A stretch of 64,000 bases of DNA from Antilocapra americana (taxonomy: Eukaryota; Chordata; Mammalia; Artiodactyla; Antilocapridae): assembly GCA_007570785.1 (NCBI GenBank), contig ML660204.1, forward strand, positions 434,001 through 498,000, written 5' to 3'. The notes below the pieces were generated by a model. It did not search any database. It worked only from the letters and a program-made list of their open reading frames with translations, and was not told the DNA's origin. Numbering within the stretch: the first letter of the stretch is position 1; each line of letters opens with the position of its first letter. Made by a program: the position numbers and the translations under genes. Positions 55,140 to 64,000 of the stretch are shown here, one piece after another.

Positions 55140-55310
55140 CCAGGGTAGAGAGCCCTGGGTTCAGATCTTGCCTCACCAACCAGCTGTGCAAACCTGGATG
55201 CATCTCAACTTCTCTGAGCCTCCATTTCCACATCTGTAAGATGGGGATAGTGATGTCAACCACCTTTTAGGGTTGTTACGGGGATCCCTTAAAATGCATA
55301 AAGTACTCAG
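55140..55310 (+). mobile_element. MIR SINE
   Basis: GGTTCAGATCTTGCCTCACC, CTTCTCTGAGCCTCCATTTC and TTTTAGGGTTGTTACGGGGA in order. Confidence 0.82.
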
Positions 55311-55344
55311 TTATTCGGTCACTGCCTACTGCTGAGCAGAAACA

Positions 55345-55545
55345 GTGGCAATCAAGGCACAGCTAGTGCTTGTTTTGAAATACCAGGCGCTCTGCTGAAT
55401 AGGTTATGCCCTGGCCTCTGCGTGATTGTCAGAACATAGCTACTGTTAGGATCCCCATCTTCCTGATGAGGCTGTTAAAGCTCAGAGAGGTTAAGTCACA
55501 TGCCTGAGGCCACACAACTAGTGAAAGGCAGAGCAGGGGCTTGAG
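55345..55545 (-). mobile_element. MIR SINE
   Basis: CCAGGCGCTCTGCTGAATAG, AGAGAGGTTAAGTCACATGC and CACACAACTAGTGAAAGGCA in order. Confidence 0.82.
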
Positions 55546-55802
55546 CACACAGTGGGGAAGCGTCCTCCTCTCTCTGAATCATCCATCCTGCTGACAGCAA
55601 TTCTCGGAGCCTAGGGTCCCCTTTGGTATTACCTGGGCTTGGATGATGGCTCTTCTCAGCTGGGGAGGCAGGGGTGAGTCTTTCCGAAAGAGTGTGCCTG
55701 ACTCTGGAACACACTGCCTGGACACAAATGGGTCAGCTTGACCCTCGGGGATCACTGAGGGAATGCTGTGATTCCGGGAGGGCCAGGTTGCAGCATAGAG
55801 CC

Positions 55803-55828
55803 CCGCAGCCAGCCAGCCAGCCAGCCAG
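55803..55828 (+). repeat. (CCAG)n short array
   Basis: About five consecutive AGCC units. Confidence 0.85.
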
Positions 55829-56214
55829 CGCGCTTCATCCAACTCAGACCGGGGAGCCTTGTGCCCACCAGCATGAGACAAGGCATGTCATGACCACCAG
55901 GTCACAGGCAGCTGCCAGTGGCCCCCAGAGGATACAGGTGGCCAGTGCCTGGTCTGGGCAGCACCCACGGAGGAGAGTGAGGAACTTGGGAAGGCTCTTA
56001 GAGGAGGTGTGAGTAGTGAAGTAGAAGAGGAAGGGACAGGAAGGGGTGCTGTGGACGGAGGAGCACAAGAGAGGCTTGTTTTCAAGGTGAAACAGACACC
56101 TGACTTAACACAACAACAGCAACCGAACAGCAGCCCCCTAAGGGGGCGAGAAGTGCCCACCGGCCCCCTCCACCTCATTCCTCTGCCCAGAGGAGGCCAG
56201 TCCCTATGTACACT

Positions 56215-56400
56215 TCCTGATACACTTGGCTCTGGAGCTGGGCTGCCTGGGTTTGAATCCCGAACCTGCTTTATTCTTGCTGTGTGAATCAGGCAACTTA
56301 CTCCACCTCTCCTTGCTTTTGTGTCTATGTCTAAAAAGCAGAGGGTAGTAACAGGACCTGTTTCTCTGGACTGTTATGAGGCCCAGGGCTCCTAAAGCCT
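56215..56400 (+). mobile_element. MIR SINE
   Basis: GGCTGCCTGGGTTTGAATCC and GCTGTGTGAATCAGGCAACT with CTGGACTGTTATGAGGCCCA at the 3' side. Confidence 0.78.
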
Positions 56401-56687
56401 AGCAGAGGGCAGGGCTGGTGGCTGAGTGCCCCAGGAGCAGCGGCTGCTGCTGCCGCTGCTGTGATGATTGTTGCGCATGAGCAGCTGTGCACACTGGGTG
56501 TGCAGCTTGAAGTGCCCAGCTCTGCCGGCAGGTCCTGAAGCTCAGTGTTCATTGTTTCTGCCCACTGAGGAAGAAGCAGAGGTGAGAGGTCCACCCAGAG
56601 GTCATCCCAGTGTACCTGCATCTTGAGACAGGCCTCTGATGGGGAGGGGCCTAACGTCATTGGCTGGGCCACCCACCCATTGGTTGG

Positions 56688-56895
56688 GCCTCCCTGGTGG
56701 CTCAGATGGTAAAGAATCTGCCCACAATGCAGGAGACCTGGGTTCGATCTCTGGGTCGGGAAGATCCCCTGGAGAAGGGAATGACAACCCACTCCAGAAT
56801 TCTTGTCTGGAGAATCCCATGGACAGAGGAGCCTGGCGGGCTACAGTTCGTGAGGTCGCAAAGAGTCGGACATGACTGAGCAACTAACACTATTC
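56688..56895 (+). mobile_element. Bov-tA SINE in NOL4L intron 1
   Basis: CCTCCCTGGTGGCTCAGATG, GGTTCGATCTCTGGGTCGGG and AAAGAGTCGGACATGACTGA lie in order. It is one of the least diverged copies in the window. Confidence 0.96.
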
Positions 56896-57229
56896 ACTAC
56901 CAACCCCTTCAGGGCTTGTGGTGTGGGGACTCCATCTCCTGCCCCTGCACTAGGGACATGTGGTGGTGGGCACAGTAAGGATGAAGGGGCTGTGCAGAGA
57001 GCCCTTGGCCAGGCCCCAGAAGATGAGGTTTCTGCCACAGTTTACCCTTAAGCTTCTTGAAAAAGTTCCTGGCTCTAGACCTTGGTTTCCTTATCAGGAA
57101 GGTGGTACCAGGCTGCCATCAGGAGTGATGGAGTCTTGAGCCGTTTATAAGGACTCCACCTTCAGGTTTCTGCCCCCAGAGGATTTACAAGTGATGGTGT
57201 TATTGATAAGATCCTAGTTTGGAAGGTAT

Positions 57230-57430
57230 AAAAGTGCTGCTTAGAAGCTGAGTAACCTTGGGGAAATTTAAGAGGGAGGGGATTAATTAACTCTCTGGGT
57301 CTCAGTTTCCTCCTCTGTAAAATGGGCATAGCAATAGAACCTGTCCTGTGGGGTTGTTGGATGCAGGTAAGAAATGGAGCCAGGGGCCTGACTCATAGTA
57401 AAGCTCTGTGATTGGCAGCAGTTGCAATTA
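57230..57430 (+). mobile_element. MIR SINE
   Basis: CTGGGTCTCAGTTTCCTCCT, CTGTAAAATGGGCATAGCAA and TGTGGGGTTGTTGGATGCAG are near consensus. Confidence 0.85.
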
Positions 57431-57495
57431 TTTTAAGGAACTGAGATGAACGAACTGGAGAAACCACCAGCAAACAATACAGGGCTGCAGGCAAT

Positions 57496-57640
57496 CCATT
57501 CATTCACGGATTCATTCAGCAAACTTTGATTGGCACGTGCTGTGTACCAATTCCTGTTCATTCATTCCACCAAGACTTACTGAGCACCTAATATGTGTCA
57601 GGAGTAGGACAGACTTGATCTCTGCCCTCCCAGATCTGAG
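57496..57640 (-). repeat. Double L2-end segment, direct repeat copy A
   Basis: Two consecutive reverse L2 termini (GCAAACTTTGATTGGCAC..., then TTCATTCATTCCACCAAGAC...) run to GACTTGATCTCTGCCCTCCC. The same double structure recurs about 0.87 kb downstream. Confidence 0.75.
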
Positions 57641-57899
57641 AGTTCCAGTCTCCTCCACTAGCTGGTGGTCAAGGGGCACCCAGGACCTGATGTGCCATCC
57701 AACAGATTGGCTCAGATGACTGAGCCCCTGTCCTCACTGAGACGGTCTTGCTGAGCTCAAGGGGCCACTTCTGCTGTGGTGTCCCCAAGCTAGCCCTGCT
57801 GGTCCCTCTGGCTCCCCCTTTCCCAGAAGTAGAACTCAGGAGGGAATTGGGGGGTGGGGTGCAATGCAAGACCTTTCTCATCAACCCTCCCACTCCAGT

Positions 57900-58360
57900 C
57901 TTATCACCTCCTCCCCAGCAACAGTGCTCATTGTCCTTCCTATTTTCTCCTCTTCACACAGAGGCCAAAGTATGGTGTTAAAAATGTAAACCTGACCATG
58001 TTCGTTCTCTGCTCAGACTCTTCTGTGGGTCCCCATCACCATCTGAGCAAAAGTCACCAAGTACACAAGGCCCAGCTCTTCCCCTCTTTCCACCTTCTGG
58101 GCTTCTGCTCCCTGCCCTTTGTCTCCCCTAGCCTCTAGGCTGTCCCCCAGCCCTCACTGGGCTCTGCTGACATATCACCTCCTCAGAGAGGCCCTCCCTG
58201 ATTGCCTTTCCAAAAGGCCCTTTATTCCCCATCACTCTCAAGCCCTTCAACTCCGAAGCCCTTATCAACATCTGACTAATGCTACATTTTGTGTGTTCCC
58301 CTGGGCTCCCAGAGGACAGGGATATTTTCTGTCTTACTGCTGTGTTCCCATCACTGGGTA
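57900..58360 (+). mobile_element. L2 LINE
   Basis: TGTTCGTTCTCTGCTCAGAC, CACCTCCTCAGAGAGGCCCT and GGACAGGGATATTTTCTGTC are in order. Its end abuts a reverse L2-type segment that also occurs at 57.5 kb. Confidence 0.75.
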
Positions 58361-58510
58361 CATTCATTCACTGATTCACTCAGCAAACTTTGATTGGCAC
58401 CTGCTGTATACCGGGTCCTGTTCATTCATTCCACAAAGATATTCTGAGTCCCTACTATGTGCCTGGAGTGGAGACTAAGACCGACTTGATCTCTGTCCAC
58501 CCAGAGCTGT
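58360..58510 (-). repeat. Double L2-end segment, direct repeat copy B
   Basis: GCAAACTTTGATTGGCACCT, CCTGTTCATTCATTCCACAA and CGACTTGATCTCTGTCCACC match copy A closely and in the same order. Confidence 0.75.
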
Positions 58511-58639
58511 GAGCCCCAGAGACCCCCTGCATGGTATGCCCTCAGGAAGTATTTGTTAAATGATGCCTCTAGCCTTTCCATTCTCCTCTTCATGCCTCAG
58601 TTTCCTCCTCTGCAGAATGATGGACCAGAACTGTTTACG

Positions 58640-59185
58640 GGGCCTACCTGAGGGTTGGTGTGCAGGCCAGGATCCCATCAAAGGCCACTTGACCTGCCCA
58701 AGAAGCAGGTTCCTCCAGTCTCAGAGCTGAGCGAGCCAGAGGAGGGTGACAGTGTCAGCAGGTGATCAGGGAGGCCTCCAAGCCCCACGTGGAGGCATCT
58801 GGACTCATCCTGGTCACATTGGGAAGCCCAGGCAGGACAGGGACACAACCGTGGGAAGATGGGAGGGGAAACAGGCCTGAAGGGAGATCTGGGACTGAGG
58901 AGATGTGGCTGGTGGTCCCTTAATGCGGCCCCAGAAAGCCGGCTCTCAGGCAGTGGGAGATGCTGAGTATCACAGAGCAGGGAAATTTGGGGAGGGAGGG
59001 TTTTAGGGAGCTGAGTCTGGTCCAGTGTGCGCAGACTGGAGTCTGAGACACAGGGAAGCTCTGGGTTCTTGGGCACAGCAGCCCACCTGGGAGCAGAAGC
59101 TACAGAAATGAAGTGGAGGGGGCTGGGCAGGGGCTAGAGGAATGGATCTAACAATCTCTTCCTTGTGTTAGGTGCTTTTTTCTTC
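58640..59185. other. Unassigned intron sequence
   Basis: No repeat or exon recognised. Confidence 0.45.
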
Positions 59186-59189
59186 ATAA

Positions 59190-59335
59190 AAGCCTCTTCA
59201 TCATTCATTCATCCATTCACTCATGTACTCATCAACAACTTGGAGGGAGCTTCCTGGGGTGCAGTGGTGAGCCTCACAGATGTGGCTCTTGCCCTGGCAG
59301 AGCTCAGGATGCATTGTGGGAAAGATGCCATGGGG
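59190..59335 (-). mobile_element. L2 LINE 3' fragment before a minisatellite
   Basis: TCATTCATTCATCCATTCAC and GGTGCAGTGGTGAGCCTCAC resemble the reverse L2 end; the GAT/GGT array starts right after. Confidence 0.5.
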
Positions 59336-59337
59336 CA

Positions 59338-59640
59338 TGGTGATAGCGGTGGTGGTGGTGATGGTGATGGTGGTGGTGACGGTGATGATGGTGGTAGCAG
59401 GGCGGTGATGGTGGCAGTGATGGTGATCACGGTAGTGGTGATGGTGGTAACGGTAACTGTGATGATAGTGATGATCGTGGTAGTGATGATGGTGAAGGTG
59501 GTAATGGTAATAGTGATGATGGTGATGGTGGTAATAGTGGTGGTGATGATGACGACAGTAATGNNNNNNNNNNTAACAGTGGTGATGATAGTAACAGTAA
59601 TAGTGATGATGACGGTAATGATGATGGTGATGGTGATGCT
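59338..59640 (+). repeat. (GAT/GGT)n triplet minisatellite with assembly gap
   Basis: About 300 bases are built of GAT, GGT, AGT and GAC triplets, interrupted by ten N at 59564-59573. All + strand frames are open through it only because of composition. Confidence 0.92.
59564..59573. other. Assembly gap (10 N)
   Basis: Ten consecutive N bases lie inside the triplet minisatellite, so the true array length is unknown. Confidence 0.98.
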
Positions 59641-59667
59641 GCTGAGGTTGGTGGTGTGTTGGCGCCC

Positions 59668-59822
59668 GTGTTATTGAGTACTCACTGAATGCTGGCCTGC
59701 TCTTAGTGCTTCCTGTGTGTTTGCACTCTGGGCTCCTGCAACCACCCTGGGAGGCACTGAGATCTTACGCAACTTGCCTGAGGCCCCCTGTGAGTCAAGG
59801 GGCGGCACCCAGATGTAAATCG
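59668..59822 (-). mobile_element. MIR SINE
   Basis: GAGTACTCACTGAATGCTGG and CAACTTGCCTGAGGCCCCCT; it borders the minisatellite. Confidence 0.6.
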
Positions 59823-60514
59823 TGTCAGTCAGGCGAGGCGGGCTGACCACCAGCTGCTTCTAGCCATGGCCACCTGCCACTTCCAGCAGGCAGCTCCTCC
59901 TCACTGTCATGACTGTCAGGCCCCTTCCTTGCCTTCTGGACCCAGCACCTAGCACAGTGCCCAGCGCCAGGGAGAATGCACGGGTCTGACTTGCCTGAAC
60001 AGAGTTTGAGGTCAGGCTTTGCCCCAGCAAGCTTGAGCAAATGGCTCCTCTGCCCTTAGCACCTCATCTGTGAAAGGGAAGAACCATCCCCCAGGGAAGC
60101 CACCAGAAATTCAGGGAAACACCACCCTCACTGTAGCAACTGACATTTCCAGGGAGAGAGCCCATTCCCTAATTAGGAGGCAACTGAGGAAGACTCAGTT
60201 CTGTCTGGGATGGAGTGGGGCACACGGGAACCAGGGACTCCTGGATGAATGGACACAGTGTACACACCCCTGGTTTTTGCTTCCCCAACATGGGCCCCAG
60301 GGAAAGGACTATTCCTCTTGTACTCACTGCTGACTGCTGTGCCTCTGGGACCCAGGCTCCAGCCACCCCCACCCAGTTCTAGCAAACCCAAGTGATCCCA
60401 TGCCGATAAAGAGAGGGGACGGGAGTGGGGGCTCAGAGCAGAAATACTGGGCACGATGCTGCCTCTGCTCTTCCTGTGTGGACAGGGTTCCCCCACTGTC
60501 CCTCTCTGGACCTC

Positions 60515-60900
60515 AGTTTTATCTATTTGTTCAAATACGTACAGAGCAGGTGCTCTGTGCCAGGCTCTGGAGACACAAATGAAAACCTCTGCCCTCGGAG
60601 AGCTGACATTCTGGTGGAGACTGATACTTTGTAGTAAACAAGGAAAGCTCCCAGCTTGCCACATGCTGGCAAATCTGTGGAGAAAAACCGAGCAGAGCAA
60701 GGAGAATCAGAGGTGCTGGAGTGGGAGATATTGGAATTTTAATCAGAGTGTCAGAGGGGGCCTCACTGAGAAGGTGACATTTTGTGCAAATCCCTGAAGG
60801 AGGTGTAGGAACAAGTTATGCAGGTATCTGTTGGAAAAGGGTTCCAGGTAGAGGGAACTGGAAGTGCAAAGGCCCTGAGGCAGGAGTGTGCATAGAGGAT
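60515..60900 (-). mobile_element. L2 LINE reverse copy
   Basis: GCTCTGTGCCAGGCTCTGGA, ACATTCTGGTGGAGACTGAT and GGCCCTGAGGCAGGAGTGTG lie in reverse L2 order. Confidence 0.75.
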
Positions 60901-61169
60901 TCGAGGAACAGTGAAGAGGCCAGTGTCCCCAGCCCCCCCAACCCCCAGCCTGTATTTGAGAATCAAAACGCCACATTTTACCTCTCAGGACCTCAGACCC
61001 CAGAACACGATTTCTGAGCCCACATAGCCTGATCTGGGGGAGAGTAGGTGATGCCGCCTCCTGGATGGGGCCAGGGCAGAGGCCTTGCTGCCTGTTTCTT
61101 TAACCCAAAGCATGAATTTTAAGACCTGTGAGGGCTTATAAAAGAGAACACCATAGTTCTCCTCACTCC

Positions 61170-61410
61170 ACATGACTGACAGTCACAGCCCTGGGTTCAA
61201 ACCCTGAGCCCACTGCTTTCTGAATATGTGGCCTTTGGTAAATCCTCCTCTGAGCCCCAGTGTCTTCATCTGCAGAATGAAGCTCCAGTGTCTGCATATC
61301 AGGGTTGATGGGATGGGACTTGGTGGGAAACACACCTGGAAGCACGTGTCTAAGTGTCTAGCCTTGGGTCTTCCTGGAGGAGGTGCTCAGTATATGTTAA
61401 AAGCCAGAAC
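61170..61410 (+). mobile_element. MIR SINE
   Basis: GGGTTCAAACCCTGAGCCCA, CCTCCTCTGAGCCCCAGTGT and GGAGGTGCTCAGTATATGTT in order. Confidence 0.75.
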
Positions 61411-61414
61411 CTAA

Positions 61415-61600
61415 CATTTATATGACCTCAAACTGTTTTCACAGCTGTTGGGAATTTATTGTATCACTTGAGTCTTCTAAAAAGGAAAAGGGAGCAGGAA
61501 GTATCAGCCCCAACTCACAGAGGGGTAAACTGAGGACCCAAGGTCACAGTGAAGCAGGGCCGATAAGAGGTGGGTCTCCTGGTTTAGGGATATCGAGGAG
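61415..61600 (-). mobile_element. MIR SINE, diverged
   Basis: AACTCACAGAGGGGTAAACT and GGACCCAAGGTCACAGTGAA give a reverse core. Confidence 0.65.
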
Positions 61601-62460
61601 CAAGGGGAGTGGAAATTGTCCAAAGCCTGCCCCCGCACCCCCCCAAGAGTGTGTGGATGTGTCCACATGGGCACACATCGCCCTCACCAAGCAACAATAG
61701 GGACTTTCAGATTTGTGGTCCCTGAGCAGGTTTTGTAAGGCATGGCTTTGCCCGTCCGTAGGTCTGTTGTAAGGATGTTGAAAGGCCCAGAGCATGGGGA
61801 AGCTCAGGCCGCAGGCGGGCAAAGGCGGGCAGGTTCCTGCGAAGAGGAAGAGCTCTGGGCTCATGTGATTGTCCACTGGGCCTGTCTGGCCATTGGTGTC
61901 TGGCCTTTGTGGCCAGAGCCAGCCGGGTCTCCGGGTTGGTCTCCGAGCAGCCTGGCCCCCTGTGCCTTGTCATCCAGATGCTCGACCTGATCAGCCCCTG
62001 AGCCTCGGCACAGCCTGGGGAGGGGGTGCATTACGAATGAGGAAGCCAAGTTTCAGAGAAGGGTGTGCCCAGCTGGCCTGGGGGAAGCCAGGATTTGGAC
62101 CCAGAACTGCCTCGCCAAGCCCCAGCGCTGGCCCTTCCTGGTCACGGCTCAGCCAGGGGCCAGCAGGCGAGCTTTGTGCAGAAGGCTCCCTTCCTCCCTT
62201 GGCCCGCCTTCTTGGCCATAGTCTGGCCTCTTCACCCTTGACAGAAGGCCCTGCAGACCGGTCTCTGCTCCTCAGTTGCCACACCTCGACCTTCATGGGA
62301 TTCTAGCTCTACCCTGTATCAGCTGCCTGTGGGCACTGGGCTCACATTCGGCCCCTTTGAAGGAGACGTCAGGGACCCCACCCTTATTCAGTGTGTTTAA
62401 GGCCCCAGACAGCCTTTGCCCCATCCCCACCCAACTCAGGGGTTTCTAGGCCCATTTTCT

Positions 62461-62688
62461 TGTTTTAACATCTATTTATTTGGCTGCATTGGGCCTTAGT
62501 CACGGCATGTGGGGTGTTCCTTGCATCACGTGGGGTCTTTTGTTGCGGTGCGCGGCCCTAGTGTGTCATGCAGGCTTAGTTGCTCCGCACCATGTGGGAT
62601 CTTAGTTTTCCAACCAGGGATTGAACTCGTGTCTCCTGCAGTGCAGGGAGGATTCTTAACCACCGGACCACCAAGGCGGTGTTCCCTC
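62461..62688 (-). mobile_element. Artiodactyl tRNA-derived SINE (CHR-2-like)
   Basis: It includes GGCTGCATTGGGCCTTAGTC and CACCGGACCACCAAGGCGGT. A perfect 12-bp target-site duplication, GGCCCATTTTCT, lies at 62449-62460 and 62689-62700; the insertion splits a MIR copy. Confidence 0.92.
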
Positions 62689-62780
62689 GGCCCATTTTCT
62701 AGATGAAGAAACTGAGGCACAAAGAGGAAAGGTTGTGTCCTAACATGCACGGGCCGTGAGAGCAGTGCTAGGACTCCAGA
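62689..62780 (-). mobile_element. MIR SINE fragment split by a SINE
   Basis: CCCATTTTCTAGATGAAGAA and ACTGAGGCACAAAGAGGAAA; the SINE at 62461-62688 inserted at its edge. Confidence 0.65.
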
Positions 62781-62814
62781 CCTCGTGCTTTTTCCATAAT
62801 GTAGCCCTCCTTCC

Positions 62815-62844
62815 AGAAACTCTGGAGACAGAAACTCTGGAGAC
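62815..62844 (+). repeat. Perfect 15-bp tandem duplication
   Basis: AGAAACTCTGGAGAC occurs twice head to tail (62815-62829 and 62830-62844). Confidence 0.95.
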
Positions 62845-63015
62845 AGACAGGCTGAATGTGAATCCCAGCCCCTTCATGTCCTAGCAGAGGACTGGGGCCT
62901 TGGATAGTCACTTCCTCTCCCTGTGCCTCAGTCTTCCTACCTGTAAATGGGGCTGAGAGGCATATCACCCCTCGAGCTGCTGTGAGGTCCAGGGAGCAGC
63001 CACGCAGAGTGCCTA
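62840..63015 (+). mobile_element. MIR SINE
   Basis: GTGAATCCCAGCCCCTTCAT, CTGTGCCTCAGTCTTCCTAC and GCTGCTGTGAGGTCCAGGGA in order. Confidence 0.75.
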
Positions 63016-63419
63016 GGGAGTGAGGACGTGCACAGGGGCGGCAGGTTTTGAAACTGCTGAGCTTCCTGTCCAGCCCTCCCTGTGGTGCTTGAAAGGATGG
63101 CAGGGGCCATGTGAATGCTCACCTGTGCTCTTCCTGGGGCATGACCTGGTGACCCAGACTGGATCGGGACTGTGCATGGATGTGTCTGCCAACAGCAGAT
63201 GTTCAGGGAGCCTGTTGTGATGGTGATGAGCAGTGGGTAGTCCCAGACGTGGCCATGAGGCTGGCTCAGGCTGCCCTGGGCAGCCAACGACACCTTTGTC
63301 CCCATTTGTTCCCTTTGTCGCCTCTTGTGCAGATTACGAGTACCTTGCCTGCTCCTGCAAGCTCGACCTTTCCTGGGAGAATTGCTCTGAAGCAGCCGCA
63401 GAGCACGCAGAAGCTGCCT

Positions 63420-63431
63420 GGCTAATTAGCC
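63420..63431. promoter_or_regulatory. Perfect 12-bp TAATTA palindrome
   Basis: GGCTAATTAGCC is fully self-complementary with a homeodomain TAATTA core. It is embedded in a non-repeat segment at about 63330-63450 that has some CpGs. Confidence 0.35.
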
Positions 63432-63559
63432 GGTGGCTGCTGGGGACAGGCTTGGGACCTGGTGGCTGGAATTGGGACTCCGGGTGCCTGAAGCCACTGC
63501 CAGCTCGGCTGGGAGGCCTGGCAGTATGCTGGGCTCCAGGACATCATGGCCTTTCCATC

Positions 63560-63680
63560 ATTGGGTTCAGATCCTGGCTTTGTGGCTTTTTGGCTGGGTG
63601 ACTTGCGAAGGCCCTTTGCCTCTCTGGGTGGCAGTTTCCTCACCTTGGACTTTAGATTGTGTGGGTTGGGAGCCCAGCAT
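63560..63680 (+). mobile_element. MIR SINE
   Basis: TTGGGTTCAGATCCTGGCTT and GGTGGCAGTTTCCTCACCTT mark head and core. Confidence 0.7.
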
Positions 63681-64000
63681 TGAAATGGGGTCCATGATCT
63701 GCAGATAGTGTCACTGCTGACATCGCCTTGGGCCTGTGCTGGCCCACGTGGAGAATCCAAGAAGTGTAAGCCCAGTGACAACCCTTGGGGACCATCACAG
63801 GCAGCAGGAGAAGGCCAGCTAGGCCTCAGGCCCTTAGCAAGAGACAAGCTTAATCTCTCAGAGCCTGAGCCTCTTTTGTTCCCCCAAGCAGTGGAATAAT
63901 TGAGACACTGTGTGGTCAGGTGCCTAGAACAGAGCCTGACAAAGATGGAGTTCCTTCCCTGTCCCTCCTGCCTCCCCCTTCTACTCCCCCTCCCACTTTC

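Larger units (their letters stand above)
43491..64000 (+). other. NOL4L: NOL4L first coding intron, 5' portion (extends past window end)
   Basis: No open frame downstream resembles the next NOL4-family segment, and the rest is dominated by MIR, L2, SINE and simple repeats. The intron therefore appears to run at least 20.5 kb to the window edge. Its first 1.5 kb is still CpG island. A long first intron is typical of this gene family. Non-coding exons or alternative promoters inside it cannot be excluded. Confidence 0.75.

Noticed and set aside
56700..56880. tRNA-like box A/B sequences
   Set aside because: They belong to Bov-tA SINEs, which derive from tRNA-Glu; none folds as an intact tRNA gene.
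59165..59677. 170-codon frame of Val/Met-rich repeats
   Set aside because: It is the triplet minisatellite read in one frame and contains unknown residues from the N gap.
63333..63430. Possible exon after a pyrimidine-rich CTCTTGTGCAG acceptor-like site
   Set aside because: Phase-0 translation does not resemble the expected next NOL4-family segment and ends at a stop within 31 codons.

Overview
This is a stretch of a ruminant (pecoran) mammal nuclear genome. The decisive evidence is the repeats: many copies of the tRNA-Glu-derived Bov-tA SINE and of a second artiodactyl tRNA-type SINE with poly-A tails, some with intact target-site duplications, on a background of old MIR, L2 and L1M fragments. 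Gene density is very low, and nearly all open reading frames are shadows of repeats or of the CpG island.

Only one protein-coding exon can be supported. It is the first coding exon of a NOL4-family gene, best called NOL4L (nucleolar protein 4-like), at 43170-43490 on the + strand. It lies inside a roughly 2.8 kb CpG island (about 42240-45040) and ends in a consensus splice donor. Bases 1 to about 42.2 kb are upstream intergenic DNA. From 43491 to the window end is the 5' part of a long first coding intron, in which no further NOL4-family exon was recognised.

Layout: (1) 1-9 kb is repeat-rich, with a cluster of three AATAAA hexamers near 2.04-2.07 kb. (2) 9.2-11.1 kb is mostly free of repeats and CpG-enriched, with two perfect CRE palindromes, a MEF2 consensus, a (TG)n tract, a homeobox TAATTA paired with an RFX X-box-like site, and a CTCF-like core. 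(3) 11.6-22 kb holds MIR, L2 and SINE copies plus an AT-rich unique block at 17.35-17.82 kb. (4) 22.7-23.1 kb is unique sequence with a second TAATTA plus CCATAGCAAC pair at almost the same spacing as the one at 11 kb. (5) 23.3-42 kb is mainly old L2 and MIR, with a Z-DNA-prone tract at 33.56 kb and an unusual unique block at 34.38-34.48 kb. (6) 42.2-45.0 kb is the CpG-island promoter with exon 1. (7) 45-64 kb is intron with MIR and L2 copies, three long C/G homopolymers, a (GAT/GGT)n minisatellite containing a 10-N gap, and a 12-bp TAATTA palindrome at 63.42 kb.

No CRISPR array, operon, phage or other prokaryote-type system is present, and I found no previously undescribed protein system. 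The most interesting content is cis-regulatory: the repeated TAATTA/X-box arrangement, the possible regulatory block at 9.3-11.1 kb, an AT island inside the promoter CpG island, and a stop-free frame upstream of the start codon. Family assignments of repeats are from recognition of consensus features, with approximate boundaries. No alignment was run.
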